A stretch of DNA of 50,026 nucleotides from Micropruina sp. (GTDB lineage: Bacteria > Actinomycetota > Actinomycetes > Propionibacteriales > Propionibacteriaceae): NCBI RefSeq assembly GCF_027492755.1, contig NZ_JAPUED010000118.1, forward strand, positions 8,277-58,302. Reading direction: 5' to 3'. Positions 1 to 7,623 of the stretch are shown piece by piece; position 1 is the first letter of the stretch, and every line of letters begins with the position of its first letter. Position numbers and translations under genes: made by a program. A model generated the notes under the pieces. The model saw only the letters and a program-made list of their open reading frames with translations, made no database searches and was not told the origin of the DNA.

Positions 1-86
1 GTTTCGACAAGCTCAACCAACGGTGGTGAGGGTTTCGACAAGCTCAACCAACGGTGGTGAGGGTTTCGACAAGCTCAACCAACGGT
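1..86. repeat. Tandem 31-bp intergenic repeat, about 2.8 copies
   Basis: Units beginning GTTTCGACAAGCTCAACC start at 1, 32 and 63, so the period is 31 bp; the third copy ends at the conserved CAACGG near 85. The array is cut by the window edge, so the copy number is a minimum. Diverged copies lie near 4967-4992 and 35825-35900, all intergenic. It sits immediately downstream of the minus-strand gene ending at 94 and may help end transcription, but no U-tract hairpin is seen. Confidence 0.9.
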
Positions 87-93
87 CTCACTC

Positions 94-1026
94 TCAGCGC
101 GGTGTGAGGTGCACCCCGGCGATCATGCAGCGCACCGACCCGCCGGCCCGCTCGATGGTGGGGATGTCCAGCGGCAGCAGCGTCGCGGATTCCTCGATGA
201 CCGCCCGCTGCGCGTCGGTGAGCGCCCCGGCGGCGCGCGCGGACAGCGCCAGCACCCGTCCGTTCGTCCCGGTCAGCTCGATGGTGTTGCCGGCGAAGTC
301 CGCGACCTGGTCGAAGCTGAGTTCCAGCACCGCGCGTCCGCTGTCGGCGAGCCGCTGGGCCACCTGGTCGCGCCGCTTCGGTTCGCTGATCGCGTCCAGG
401 CAGATCAGCACGTACTCCGAGGCGATGCCCATCATCACGTTGGTGTGGTAGACGGCGCGGCCGTCCGGGCCGGCGGTGGGGAAGGCCATCGGTTCGTAGC
501 CGAACGCGGTGCAGAACCGCTCCAGGATGACCGGGTCGGCGCGGTGCGAGTTGGCCACGTAGGCCAGCCGCTCGGCGTGGTCGAGCACCATCGCCCCGGT
601 GCCCTCCAGGAACAGGTCGTCGTACTCCAGGCCCGAGTAGTCGATCACCTCCTGCACCCGGTAGGTGCTCTTCAGCAGGTCGATCACGTCGGCGCGGCGT
701 TCCCGGCGACGGTTCGGTGCGTACATCGGGTAGATCGCGATCCGTCCGCCGTGGTGGGTGGAGAACCAGTTGTTCGGGAAGACCGAATCCGGGGTGTCCA
801 GTTGGCCGAAGTCGTCGAAGACGTGAACGGTGATGCCTGCCGCGCAGAGCTGGTCGACGGCCGAGTCGAACTCCTGCCTGGCCGCGGCGGCGATCGCGTC
901 GGAGGCCAGTTCACCGGTGGGCAGGGTCTGGAACGCGTTGTCGGCCAGGGTCTGCGGATTCACCCGGAAACGGTGCGGACGCACCATCACCACGGCAGTC
1001 GGGGCCTGGACATTGCGGAAATTCAT
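94..1026 (-). CDS. ctlX: CtlX-like arginine/citrulline hydrolase (amidinotransferase fold)
   Basis: A 310-aa protein of the arginine deiminase / dimethylarginine hydrolase superfamily, closest in appearance to the citrulline utilization hydrolase CtlX. Visible features are the FPNNWFSTHHGGR block (residues 83-95), an LEGTG loop with E141, the candidate catalytic His194 in VYHTNVMMG, and Cys300 in GSVRCMIAGVHL close to the C-terminus, as expected for the His-Cys pair. The start at 1026 is preceded by an AGAAGGG ribosome site; an in-frame extension upstream lacks family similarity. The gene stands alone and is divergent from the ATP-grasp operon, with 178 bp between them holding a GGTCCG/CGGACC inverted repeat (1061-1076). 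The substrate (citrulline, arginine or a methylated arginine) cannot be fixed from sequence. Confidence 0.82.
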   Translation of the reverse strand: MNFRNVQAPTAVVMVRPHRFRVNPQTLADNAFQTLPTGELASDAIAAAARQEFDSAVDQLCAAGITVHVFDDFGQLDTPDSVFPNNWFSTHHGGRIAIYPMYAPNRRRERRADVIDLLKSTYRVQEVIDYSGLEYDDLFLEGTGAMVLDHAERLAYVANSHRADPVILERFCTAFGYEPMAFPTAGPDGRAVYHTNVMMGIASEYVLICLDAISEPKRRDQVAQRLADSGRAVLELSFDQVADFAGNTIELTGTNGRVLALSARAAGALTDAQRAVIEESATLLPLDIPTIERAGGSVRCMIAGVHLTPR

Positions 1027-1191
1027 CGAAACCCTTCTGATCCGGCTGTCTGAGGGGCACGGTCCGGCCTCGGACCAGCGTCGCTGAGTCGGCCGGTGCG
1101 GACTGCCTGAACGCACCGGGACGTGAGAGCACCGTACCCGACCCGGCGGGACACACAGCACGAGTGATACCGCCGCGAAACATTTCGGCAA

Positions 1192-1197
1192 TACTCT
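1192..1197 (+). promoter_or_regulatory. Candidate -10 element for a leaderless transcript
   Basis: TACTCT ends exactly 7 nt before the GTG at 1205, and no Shine-Dalgarno sequence precedes that codon. This spacing would place the transcription start at or within one base of the start codon. No convincing -35 hexamer is visible. Confidence 0.5.
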
Positions 1198-1204
1198 GAG
1201 CGAC

Positions 1205-2779
1205 GTGAGCGCACTGTTCTCGGATTACCAGGCATCGGGGCCGGCTTTCGACGAGATGATCGCCGGCGACGGGAGCGTGCGGACGGCGTATTCGTCCGCG
1301 CTGCGCCAGCTCGGCAAGCTCGAAGCGGACGAGGTCCGCTCGCGGGCCGACTACCTGAAGAGCACCTACCTCGACCAGGGCGTCACCTTCGACATCGGTG
1401 GCGAGGAACGGCCCTTCCCGCTCGACATCGTGCCGCGGATCCTGCTCGCCGACGAGTGGGCGGTGGTCGAGGCCGGAGTCGCCCAGCGGGTCAAGGCGCT
1501 GGAGGCGTTCCTGGCCGACGTGTACAGCGACGGCAAGGTCTTCGACGACGGGGTGATCCCGCGCCGGGTGGTGGCCAGTTCGCCGCATTTCCACCGGGTG
1601 ATGCACGGCATCGTGCCGCCCAACGGCGTCCGGGTGCACGTTTCGGGCATCGACCTGATCCGTGACAACGAGGGCACCTTCCGGGTGCTCGAGGACAACG
1701 TGCGGGTGCCGTCCGGGGTGTCGTACGTGATGACCAACCGGCGGGCGATGTTCTCGGCGCTGCCCGAGGTGACCAGCCGGCACCGGATCCGCCCGGTCGA
1801 GCAGTACCCGCTGCAGCTGCTGGCGGCGTTGCGGGCCGCCGCACCCAACGGCATCTCCGACCCCAACGTGGTGGTGCTCACCCCGGGCGTCTACAACTCG
1901 GCCTACTTCGAGCATGCGCTGCTGGCCCGGATGATGGGCGTCGAACTGGTCGAGGGCCGCGACCTGGTCTGCCAGGCCGGCCGGGTCCGGGTGCGCACCA
2001 CCCAGGGGCTGCGCCCGGTGCACGTCATCTACCGTCGGCTGGACGACGAGTTCCTCGACCCGGCGACGTTCCGGGCCGACTCGATGCTGGGCTGCGCGGG
2101 CCTGATCAACGCCGTCCGGGCCGGCAACGTGACGCTGGCCAACTTCGTCGGCAACGGAGTTGCCGACGACAAGCTGGTCTACACCTACGTGCCCGACCTG
2201 ATCCGCTACTACCTGAACGAGGAGCCGGTCATTCCCGGCGTCGACACCTGGCGGATGGAGGATCCGGACTCCCGCGAGGAGGTGCTGGACCGGTTGGACG
2301 AGCTGGTGCTGAAACCGGTGGACGGCTCCGGCGGCAAGGGCATCGTGATCGGCCCCGCCGCCAGCAGGCGCAAGCTCGACAAGCTGCGCGGCGAGGTGCT
2401 GGCGAACCCGCGCGGCTGGATCGCCCAGCCGGTGGTGCAGCTGTCCACCGTGCCCACCATGATCGAGGGCAGCATGCGGCCCCGGCACGTCGACCTGCGG
2501 CCGTTCGCGGTCAACAACGGCAGCAACATCTACGTGCTGCCCGGCGGCCTGACCAGGGTGGCGCTGCCCGAGGGCGAACTGATCGTGAACTCGTCCCAGG
2601 GCGGTGGCTCCAAGGACACCTGGGTGCTGGCCCGCGACGGCGTCCGGGCGCAACGGAAGCGGTCGAGGCCCAAGCCGGTGCCGATCGGCGTGCCACGGGT
2701 CGACATCGGTGAGGAAGGCGTCCAGCAGCAACAGGAGCAGCAGCAACAGCAGGGCCGGGGAACGGAGGCGTCATGCTGA
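1205..2779 (+). CDS. Circularly permuted type 2 ATP-grasp protein
   Basis: A 524-aa cytoplasmic protein of the circularly permuted ATP-grasp family (formerly DUF404/DUF407), predicted to ligate peptide- or amino-acid-like substrates using ATP. Recognisable blocks are FPLDIVPRIL near residue 80, GIDLIRDNEGTFRVLEDN near 150, LTPGVYNSAYFEH near 225, and the glycine-rich nucleotide loop LKPVDGSGGKGIVIGP near 380. It is first in an operon with an alpha-E protein, whose start overlaps its last codons, and a transglutaminase. This trio is a known recurring neighbourhood proposed to make or process an unknown peptide. The start is GTG at 1205 with no ribosome site. The extreme C-terminus is glutamine-rich (ten Q within residues 507-517), unlike the rest of the protein. 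Confidence 0.9.
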   Translation: MSALFSDYQASGPAFDEMIAGDGSVRTAYSSALRQLGKLEADEVRSRADYLKSTYLDQGVTFDIGGEERPFPLDIVPRILLADEWAVVEAGVAQRVKALEAFLADVYSDGKVFDDGVIPRRVVASSPHFHRVMHGIVPPNGVRVHVSGIDLIRDNEGTFRVLEDNVRVPSGVSYVMTNRRAMFSALPEVTSRHRIRPVEQYPLQLLAALRAAAPNGISDPNVVVLTPGVYNSAYFEHALLARMMGVELVEGRDLVCQAGRVRVRTTQGLRPVHVIYRRLDDEFLDPATFRADSMLGCAGLINAVRAGNVTLANFVGNGVADDKLVYTYVPDLIRYYLNEEPVIPGVDTWRMEDPDSREEVLDRLDELVLKPVDGSGGKGIVIGPAASRRKLDKLRGEVLANPRGWIAQPVVQLSTVPTMIEGSMRPRHVDLRPFAVNNGSNIYVLPGGLTRVALPEGELIVNSSQGGGSKDTWVLARDGVRAQRKRSRPKPVPIGVPRVDIGEEGVQQQQEQQQQQGRGTEASC

Positions 2780-3705
2780 GCCGGATCGCCGAGTCGCTGT
2801 TCTGGATCGGCCGCTACCTGGAGCGCGCCGAGTACACCTGCCGGATCGTCGAGGTGCACCTGCAGTTGCTGCTCGACGACCCGAGCGTCGACCAGGACGC
2901 CGCCGGGCAGTCGCTGCTGGAGGTGATGGGCTGCCCGCCTCCGGAGGGCAGCACCGCCGACGCCCAGTACGTGCTCACCGCGCTGTGCTACGACGCGGCC
3001 TCGCCGGCGTCCGTGGCGGCCGCGCTGGGTGGCGCCCGGGAATCGGCCCGCCGGGCCCGTGAGACCGTCTCGACCGAGATGTGGGAGGCGATCAACACCA
3101 CCTGGAACTCGGTGCGCGGCGGACGGTTGCAGCGGATGCGTCCGGCCACCGCGTTCAAGCTGATCCGGGAGCGCTGCGCGGTCATCTCCGGCACCGCCGA
3201 TTCGACGATGAGCCACGACGAGGGCTGGCGGTTCCTGGTGCTCGGCCGCTCCATCGAGCGCGCCGACATGACCGCCCGGCTGATCCAGTCGGCGTCCTTG
3301 ACGTCGGGCTCGCAGAGCGCCTGGAACAACCTGCTCCGCGGCTGTGGCGCGCATCACGCCTTCCTGCGCACCTACGGCGGTGTCACCACCGACCGGGACG
3401 CCGCCGAGTTCCTGCTGCTCGACCGGCTGTTCCCGCGCTCGCTGGTGTTCACCCTGACCGCCGCCGAGGAGGCGCTGGCCGATCTCGGCCAGACCGAACG
3501 GCGGGCCGGCATCGAGGACGCCGCCCAGCGGCTGCTCGGCACCGCCCGGGCCGAGCTGGAGTACCGGCCGCCCGGCGAGGTGCTGCACGACCTGCCCAGC
3601 CGGATGGCCGACCTGCAGTGGGTGTGCAACCAGGCCAGCACGGCGATCAGCCAACGCTATTTCGAGGGCGCCACAGCCGCTGTGTGGCGGGGAGGCGAAC
3701 AGTGA
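2773..3705 (+). CDS. Alpha-E domain-containing protein (DUF403)
   Basis: A 310-aa all-helical protein starting MLSRIAESLFWIGRYLERAEY, the hallmark opening of the alpha-E family. Further conserved text is WEAINTTWNSV near residue 100 and WRFLVLGRSIERADMTARLI near 155, which echoes the N-terminal motif. No enzymatic function is established; the family nearly always accompanies the circularly permuted ATP-grasp protein and a transglutaminase, and these are thought to act together. Its ATG overlaps the end of the upstream gene by 7 nt, and its TGA overlaps the GTG of the transglutaminase, implying translational coupling. Confidence 0.9.
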   Translation: MLSRIAESLFWIGRYLERAEYTCRIVEVHLQLLLDDPSVDQDAAGQSLLEVMGCPPPEGSTADAQYVLTALCYDAASPASVAAALGGARESARRARETVSTEMWEAINTTWNSVRGGRLQRMRPATAFKLIRERCAVISGTADSTMSHDEGWRFLVLGRSIERADMTARLIQSASLTSGSQSAWNNLLRGCGAHHAFLRTYGGVTTDRDAAEFLLLDRLFPRSLVFTLTAAEEALADLGQTERRAGIEDAAQRLLGTARAELEYRPPGEVLHDLPSRMADLQWVCNQASTAISQRYFEGATAAVWRGGEQ

Positions 3706-4544
3706 CCAGGCAGATCCGGATCGTCCATCACACCGGCTACGCCTATCGCGAGCCGGTGCTCGGCTCGCACAACGAGGTCAGGATGACCCCGCGGGCCAGC
3801 CGCGAGCAGTGGGTGCTGTCGTCCCGCATCGACATTCAGCCGACGCCGTGGGTGCTCAGCTACCGCGACTACTGGGGCACCAAGGTGACCTCGTTCGAGA
3901 TCCGCGAGCGGCATTCCCGGCTCGGGGTGACCTCCACCGCCACCGTCGAAGTGACTCGCGCCGGCGAGCAGGCGCCCGGCGCCAGTTGGGACGAGTTGCG
4001 CGACCCCGGGCTCGAGGACCGGATGGTCGAGATGCTGACGCTCACCGACCACATCGACCCGGGCTCCGAGCTGCGTGACTTCGCCGCGGGTGTCGCCCGC
4101 GAGGCCAGTCCGGCTGAGACGGTCGCCGCGGTCGCGGCGACGATCCGGGAACGGGTGGACTATGTGCCCGGCGTCACCCACGTCCGGACCAGCTCGCGCG
4201 ATGTCTGGAAGGCCCGGGCGGGCGTCTGCCAGGACATGGTGCACGTCGCGCTCGGCGCGCTGCGCAGCGTCGGCATCCCGGCCCGCTACGTGTCGGGCTA
4301 CCTGATGCCGGCCGCTGATCCGGTGCTCGGCGAGGTTCGCAAGGCCGAGTCGCACGCCTGGCTGCAGTACTGGGACGGCGCCTGGGTCGGGCTGGACCCG
4401 ACCAATGATTCGGCACCTGGCGAGTTCCACGTCGAGGTCGGCATCGGACGCGACTACTCCGACGTGCCGCCGCTGCGCGGCATCTACTCCGGCGCCGCCG
4501 AATCGGAGATGTACGTCGAGGTCGAGATGACGGTGCTCGCCTGA
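3702..4544 (+). CDS. Transglutaminase-like cysteine peptidase family protein
   Basis: A 280-aa protein with the bacterial transglutaminase N-terminal beta domain (residues 1-85) and a transglutaminase core. The catalytic triad is visible as Cys176 in AGVCQDMVH, His218 in ESHAWLQYW and Asp232 in GLDPTND. It has no signal peptide, so it is probably cytoplasmic, acting as a peptidase, amidase or amide-forming enzyme. The GTG start at 3702 overlaps the upstream TGA; a longer in-frame extension into the alpha-E gene is a coding shadow. It completes the ATP-grasp/alpha-E/transglutaminase trio; the natural substrate is unknown. Confidence 0.9.
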   Translation: MTRQIRIVHHTGYAYREPVLGSHNEVRMTPRASREQWVLSSRIDIQPTPWVLSYRDYWGTKVTSFEIRERHSRLGVTSTATVEVTRAGEQAPGASWDELRDPGLEDRMVEMLTLTDHIDPGSELRDFAAGVAREASPAETVAAVAATIRERVDYVPGVTHVRTSSRDVWKARAGVCQDMVHVALGALRSVGIPARYVSGYLMPAADPVLGEVRKAESHAWLQYWDGAWVGLDPTNDSAPGEFHVEVGIGRDYSDVPPLRGIYSGAAESEMYVEVEMTVLA

Positions 4545-4561
4545 GCGCTGCGTCGTCCGGC

Positions 4562-4567
4562 TAGCCT
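4562..4567 (+). promoter_or_regulatory. Candidate -10 element (leaderless DUF1707 gene)
   Basis: TAGCCT lies 6 nt before the GTG at 4574, which has no Shine-Dalgarno sequence, and 17 nt after the previous stop. The spacing is that of leaderless actinobacterial promoters. Confidence 0.45.
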
Positions 4568-4573
4568 GGGTGG

Positions 4574-4945
4574 GTGGACAACCTGCCGATCTCGTCGAAG
4601 TACCGTTCGCGGCCGCTGGATCCGCTGACCGACGGCGAGCGCGAGGAACTGGCCGGACGGCTGAACGAGGAGTTCGCCCGCGGCGGGATCGACACCGATG
4701 ACTACCGGGCGATGCTCGACCGGGTGTTCGCCGCCCGCACCCTGGGTGATGTCGCGGACGTGGTCTCCGCCCTGCCGGCCAAGGACACCTTCGCGGTGCC
4801 GTCCGTGATCGAGCAGGGGAGTGTGGCGCCCGGCGAGCTGGTTCCGGCCAAGAGCGCCGGCAACCGCGGCGCGATCATGCTGGCCGCCGGTCTCGGCACC
4901 GGCATCGCGGTGGCGATCCTGCTGCTGGTGCTGCTCCTGCTCTGA
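4574..4945 (+). CDS. DUF1707 (SHOCT-like) domain membrane protein
   Basis: A 123-aa protein with an N-terminal DUF1707 domain: PLTDGEREELAGRLNEEFA and GGIDTDDYRAMLDRVFAARTLGDVADVVSAL, residues 17-67. A linker follows, then one C-terminal membrane helix (residues 98-123) made almost wholly of Ala, Ile, Leu and Val. The domain is common in actinobacterial membrane proteins and has no assigned activity. The protein probably sits in the cytoplasmic membrane with its domain inside. It is convergent with the oxidoreductase ending at 4995. Confidence 0.8.
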   Translation: MDNLPISSKYRSRPLDPLTDGEREELAGRLNEEFARGGIDTDDYRAMLDRVFAARTLGDVADVVSALPAKDTFAVPSVIEQGSVAPGELVPAKSAGNRGAIMLAAGLGTGIAVAILLLVLLLL

Positions 4946-4966
4946 TCGACGCCGCACCGCCGGCAC

Positions 4967-4992
4967 CGGCCTCGACAAGCTCGAACCAGCGG
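4967..4992. repeat. Diverged copy of the GTTTCGACAAGCTCAACC-type repeat
   Basis: A copy reading CTCGACAAGCTCGAACCAGC lies in the short gap between the convergent genes ending at 4945 and 4995. It resembles the window-start repeat with a few substitutions and one insertion. Confidence 0.6.
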
Positions 4993-4994
4993 TG

Positions 4995-6326
4995 TCAGCG
5001 GACCTTGACCGCCTTGTTGGTCGGACGGATGTCGGCACCGGTGAGGTTCTCGTGGGTGACGTAGGTGGCCAGCGCCGCCGACAGCAGTTGTGCCCACGGA
5101 TCGTTGCCGCCCCGGCTGGACGCGCTCGCCAGCGTGACCGTCGGGGTCTCCGGGCGCAGCGGCGGCTGCCGCAGCCAGGTGCGGGGCGAGGTCCAGCGGG
5201 TGCCGAACGACGGATCGGGCGTGCCGGCGGTGTGGTCGTGGATGATCACCTGCCCGGCCTGGCCGGGAAGCCGGTACTCCACTTTGACCCCGGTCGAGGT
5301 GTGCTGGACGTGTTCGGTGACCATGTCGTCCGAGCGGTTTCCCGCGACAGCGGATAAGGATCCGGATCGGGCTTGGTCAGCCAGGCCCGATCCGGATCCT
5401 TGTTCGGCGATCTCCGCCGGCGCGGGCATCACGGTGATTCGGGGGGCCAGGGCGGGCCGGGTCCAGGCGGTGCGACGACGCAGCGTCGGCTCACCGCCGG
5501 TCAGCCGCAGATACTCCCAGGGGTTGACCGTCGCGACGATCGCATCGACCGCGACCGTGCCGGACGCGGTGGTCAGGGTGCCTTCGGCGAGTGCGGTCAC
5601 CGGTTCCCCGGTGTGCACCTCGACCCGGCGCAACGCCAGGCGTGCGGTCAGCAGGTCGATCAGCTCGGTGGCCGGCACCGGTGCACCGTCGCGGGTGAGC
5701 TGCCAGCGGCCGAAGGTGCGCTCCAGCGCCAGCCGGACGGCGACGAACTCCGGGGCTCGCTCCGGCCGTGACCCGATCCGCCAGGCCGTCGAGCGCAGCA
5801 GGGCCGCCGCCTGCGGGTGGCCGAAGCGGCGGGCCATCCGGGCCAGGCTGTGGTTCAGGCCGAGAGCCTGACGGCGCCGCGGGGTCAACGCGGCGTCGGT
5901 GAACTCGTCCTCGAGCCCGAGCCGGCGCAGCAGTTGCCAGCGTTCGTCGAGATCGTCCAGCAGGTCCCGCCAGCGGGCGGCCGCGGGCGTGCCCCAGGCT
6001 TCGCTCAACACCGCCCATTGGTCGCCCCGGTCGGCCGGCAGCGTCAGCGAACTCCCGTCGGCGAAATGATGGACGGCGGGCGTTGCCGGCACCAGCGCGT
6101 GCCCGCTGCGGGCCAGTTCGGCATCGAACGGACGCCCCGACTTGCGGAACAGGTCACGCCACGGCGCCGGGAAGGTGAACACCGGTGGCAGGGCACCGGA
6201 CTCGGCCCAGCGTCCGCCCAGCCGGTCACCGGCCTCGAACAACAGCACCTGGTGGCCGGCCTTCGCCAACCGGGCCGCCGCCGCCATGCCGGCCAGCGAA
6301 CCGCCGACCACCCCGATCGTGCTCAC
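4995..6326 (-). CDS. FAD-dependent oxidoreductase, phytoene desaturase/amine oxidase-like
   Basis: A 443-aa flavoprotein. The N-terminal Rossmann FAD motif is GVVGGSLAGMAAAARLAKAG followed by the LFEAGDRLGGRW signature (residues 29-40) shared by phytoene desaturases, hydroxysqualene dehydroxylases and flavin amine oxidases. The middle carries DAIVATVNPWEYLRLT (261-276). There are no carotenoid or hopanoid genes beside it, so the substrate is unknown. Start is GTG at 6326. Residues 309-324 (QGSGSGLADQARSGSL) are encoded by a perfect DNA palindrome at 5356-5401, which looks like an in-frame insertion of a small repetitive element in a linker. Whether the enzyme tolerates it is unknown. Confidence 0.78.
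   Translation of the reverse strand: MSTIGVVGGSLAGMAAAARLAKAGHQVLLFEAGDRLGGRWAESGALPPVFTFPAPWRDLFRKSGRPFDAELARSGHALVPATPAVHHFADGSSLTLPADRGDQWAVLSEAWGTPAAARWRDLLDDLDERWQLLRRLGLEDEFTDAALTPRRRQALGLNHSLARMARRFGHPQAAALLRSTAWRIGSRPERAPEFVAVRLALERTFGRWQLTRDGAPVPATELIDLLTARLALRRVEVHTGEPVTALAEGTLTTASGTVAVDAIVATVNPWEYLRLTGGEPTLRRRTAWTRPALAPRITVMPAPAEIAEQGSGSGLADQARSGSLSAVAGNRSDDMVTEHVQHTSTGVKVEYRLPGQAGQVIIHDHTAGTPDPSFGTRWTSPRTWLRQPPLRPETPTVTLASASSRGGNDPWAQLLSAALATYVTHENLTGADIRPTNKAVKVR
5356..5401. repeat. 46-nt perfect palindrome inside a coding sequence
   Basis: The arms AAGGATCCGGATCGGGC (5356-5372) and GCCCGATCCGGATCCTT (5385-5401) are exact inverted copies. The spacer continues pairing (TTGG with CCAG, one wobble), leaving only a TCAG loop. 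This gives a 21-bp stem within the oxidoreductase gene. It encodes a Gly/Ser-rich linker and keeps the frame open. Confidence 0.9.
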
Positions 6327-6357
6327 GCCAGGCTCCCGGACGCCGCCCGCAGCGGCA

Positions 6358-6882
6358 TCAGGCCGCCAGTTCGATCAGCTTGCGGACGGTGTTGAGGTTG
6401 CGCGCGGTACCGGCCACGGCCAGGGCGCGGCCCAGGGCGGCGTCCTTCAGCTGTGCTCGTCCGGCGCCGTTCGCGTAGCGCAGGTGCAGTTCCCGGCCGA
6501 GGACCGCCCAGCGGTCGTCACCGGTCTCGACCTCGCCGGCCTTGGCGATCGCCGCGGCGGTGGGTGCCGCGGTGAGGAAGCTGATGTAGGAGTACTTCGG
6601 CTCGATGATCTCGAACGGGTGGGCCTCCAGCGCGGCGATCACCTCGTCGCGGGACCGGCTGATCACCTCGCGGAAGAAGCCGAACTTCTCCTCCACGGCA
6701 CGCTCCAGTGCCCGCTCGAACGCCTCGTCGTCGTCGGGCGGGGTGCACACCATGTTGCCGGAGGCGATGTAGGTGGACACGTCGCGAGCGCCCAGCGACT
6801 CCGCGAGTTCCCGCCACTGCGCCATCGGCAGCTTGCCGGTGCCGCCGACGTTGACCGCCCTGATCAGCAGGATGCGCTTCAT
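6358..6882 (-). CDS. DUF1697 domain-containing protein
   Basis: A 174-aa protein of the DUF1697 family. It opens with MKRILLIRAVNVGGTGKLPM and continues with LAESLGARDVSTYIASGNMVC, both typical of the family, and ends with the family's RNLNTVRKLIELA. Members are small alpha/beta proteins of unknown function and have no recognised catalytic site. The start is ATG at 6882. It lies 31 nt upstream of the FAD oxidoreductase on the same strand and may be cotranscribed with it. Confidence 0.85.
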   Translation of the reverse strand: MKRILLIRAVNVGGTGKLPMAQWRELAESLGARDVSTYIASGNMVCTPPDDDEAFERALERAVEEKFGFFREVISRSRDEVIAALEAHPFEIIEPKYSYISFLTAAPTAAAIAKAGEVETGDDRWAVLGRELHLRYANGAGRAQLKDAALGRALAVAGTARNLNTVRKLIELAA

Positions 6883-6894
6883 GGCGTCACCTTA

Positions 6895-6948
6895 GAGGTT
6901 CCGCAGGTGGGGGCCGGCCAGCCGACATACGCCCTGCCTGCGGACCCC
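6895..6948. repeat. Short GAGGTTCC-ended inverted repeat (MITE-like remnant)
   Basis: Left arm GAGGTTCCGCAGGTGGGGGC (6895-6914) pairs imperfectly with GCCCTGCCTGCGGACCCC (6931-6948). The centre, CCAGCCGACATACGCCC, matches the reverse complement of 29281-29297 closely. It belongs to the same family as the 162-bp element at 29265-29426 but lacks most of the interior. Confidence 0.7.
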
Positions 6949-7038
6949 TTGGTGCTGCCCGACGGGCGTCCCCGGAGAACCTCCGTCGCACAGCACCGGT
7001 GCGACGCCCGGGTTTTCTGTCGGTGCCCGCTGTCAGGC

Positions 7039-7069
7039 TTGACGTGTTCCGGCACTGGAGAGCTATGCT
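7039..7069 (+). promoter_or_regulatory. Candidate promoter of the HEPN-dinB operon
   Basis: TTGACG (7039-7044) and TATGCT (7064-7069) resemble -35 and -10 elements with a rather long 19-nt spacer. The LexA box begins 9 nt after the -10, where it would cover the transcription start. The 19-nt spacing makes the -35 assignment less certain than the LexA box. Confidence 0.45.
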
Positions 7070-7078
7070 GGAGCGACA

Positions 7079-7094
7079 TCGAACAAACGTTCGA
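7079..7094. promoter_or_regulatory. LexA (SOS) box
   Basis: TCGAACAAACGTTCGA is an exact match to the actinobacterial LexA operator TCGAAC-N4-GTTCGA and lies upstream of an operon containing the SOS polymerase dinB. LexA should repress the HEPN-dinB pair until DNA damage. Confidence 0.88.
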
Positions 7095-7212
7095 TAATGA
7101 GTCAGGGGGAGGGCTCGCAACTCCCTGGTGCGGACGGACCTCGACCCCCGTCCGCACCGGGGATCGCGGCTCCTTTCCGGCCGAACGACGTGGTGACCGA
7201 GGGGAGGACTTC

Positions 7213-7623
7213 GTGCGCGCAATCGACGAGCGTGAGGATTCCCGGTCGGGCGTCCCGGTTCTGGCGGCGGCGACTGCGGCATTGACCGAGGCGGAATGCG
7301 CCGAACGGCCGTCCGACCGGTTCCTGCTGGCCCACCTGGCCGCACTGCGGGTGGCGGCCGTGGTGCTCGCCTGCCGCACCGTCGGCAGGGCATCGACTCG
7401 TCCGCAGAACGTCTGGCAGGTGCTCGCCCGGACCGCCCCGGAGTATGCCGAGTGGGCCGGCTTCTTCGCCGCGCTGGCGCCGAAATGCGAGGCAGTGCGT
7501 TCCGGGGCAGTGGCCGTGATCAGCGCGCGCGAGGCCGATGACCTGCTCCGCGACGTCGGCATCTTCCTCGACCGGGTGGCCCGTCGGCTGGGCCGGTCGT
7601 TGTCGCGACAAGACGTGTCATGA
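7213..7623 (+). CDS. SAV_6107-family HEPN domain protein
   Basis: A 136-aa helical protein of the SAV_6107 HEPN family, which in actinobacteria recurs directly before dinB. It contains SDRFLLAHLAALRVAAVVLA (residues 34-53), including an R-x4-H arrangement (R36, H41) reminiscent of HEPN RNases, though it is not proven that these are the catalytic pair. The GTG at 7213 has a strong GGGAGGA ribosome site; a longer extension upstream would run through the promoter. Its TGA overlaps the ATG of dinB, and the LexA box upstream places it in the SOS response. The biochemical role is unknown. Confidence 0.82.
   Translation: MRAIDEREDSRSGVPVLAAATAALTEAECAERPSDRFLLAHLAALRVAAVVLACRTVGRASTRPQNVWQVLARTAPEYAEWAGFFAALAPKCEAVRSGAVAVISAREADDLLRDVGIFLDRVARRLGRSLSRQDVS

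Larger units (their letters stand above)
6883..7212. other. Intergenic region between DUF1697 gene and HEPN-dinB operon
   Basis: This 330-bp gap holds the 6895-6948 inverted repeat, a second GC-rich inverted pair (GGGCGTC at 6964-6970 with GACGCCC near 7013-7019), and then the HEPN-dinB promoter with its LexA box. From 7095 to 7195 there is a G-rich leader with no gene that I can support. Confidence 0.6.

Noticed and set aside
1..86. Possible CRISPR array at the window start
   Set aside because: The repeats are directly adjacent with a 31-bp period; there are no unique spacers and no cas genes.
911..2746. Long minus-strand open frame opposite the ATP-grasp gene
   Set aside because: It is the GC-rich shadow of a recognisable gene, with no family similarity or ribosome site.
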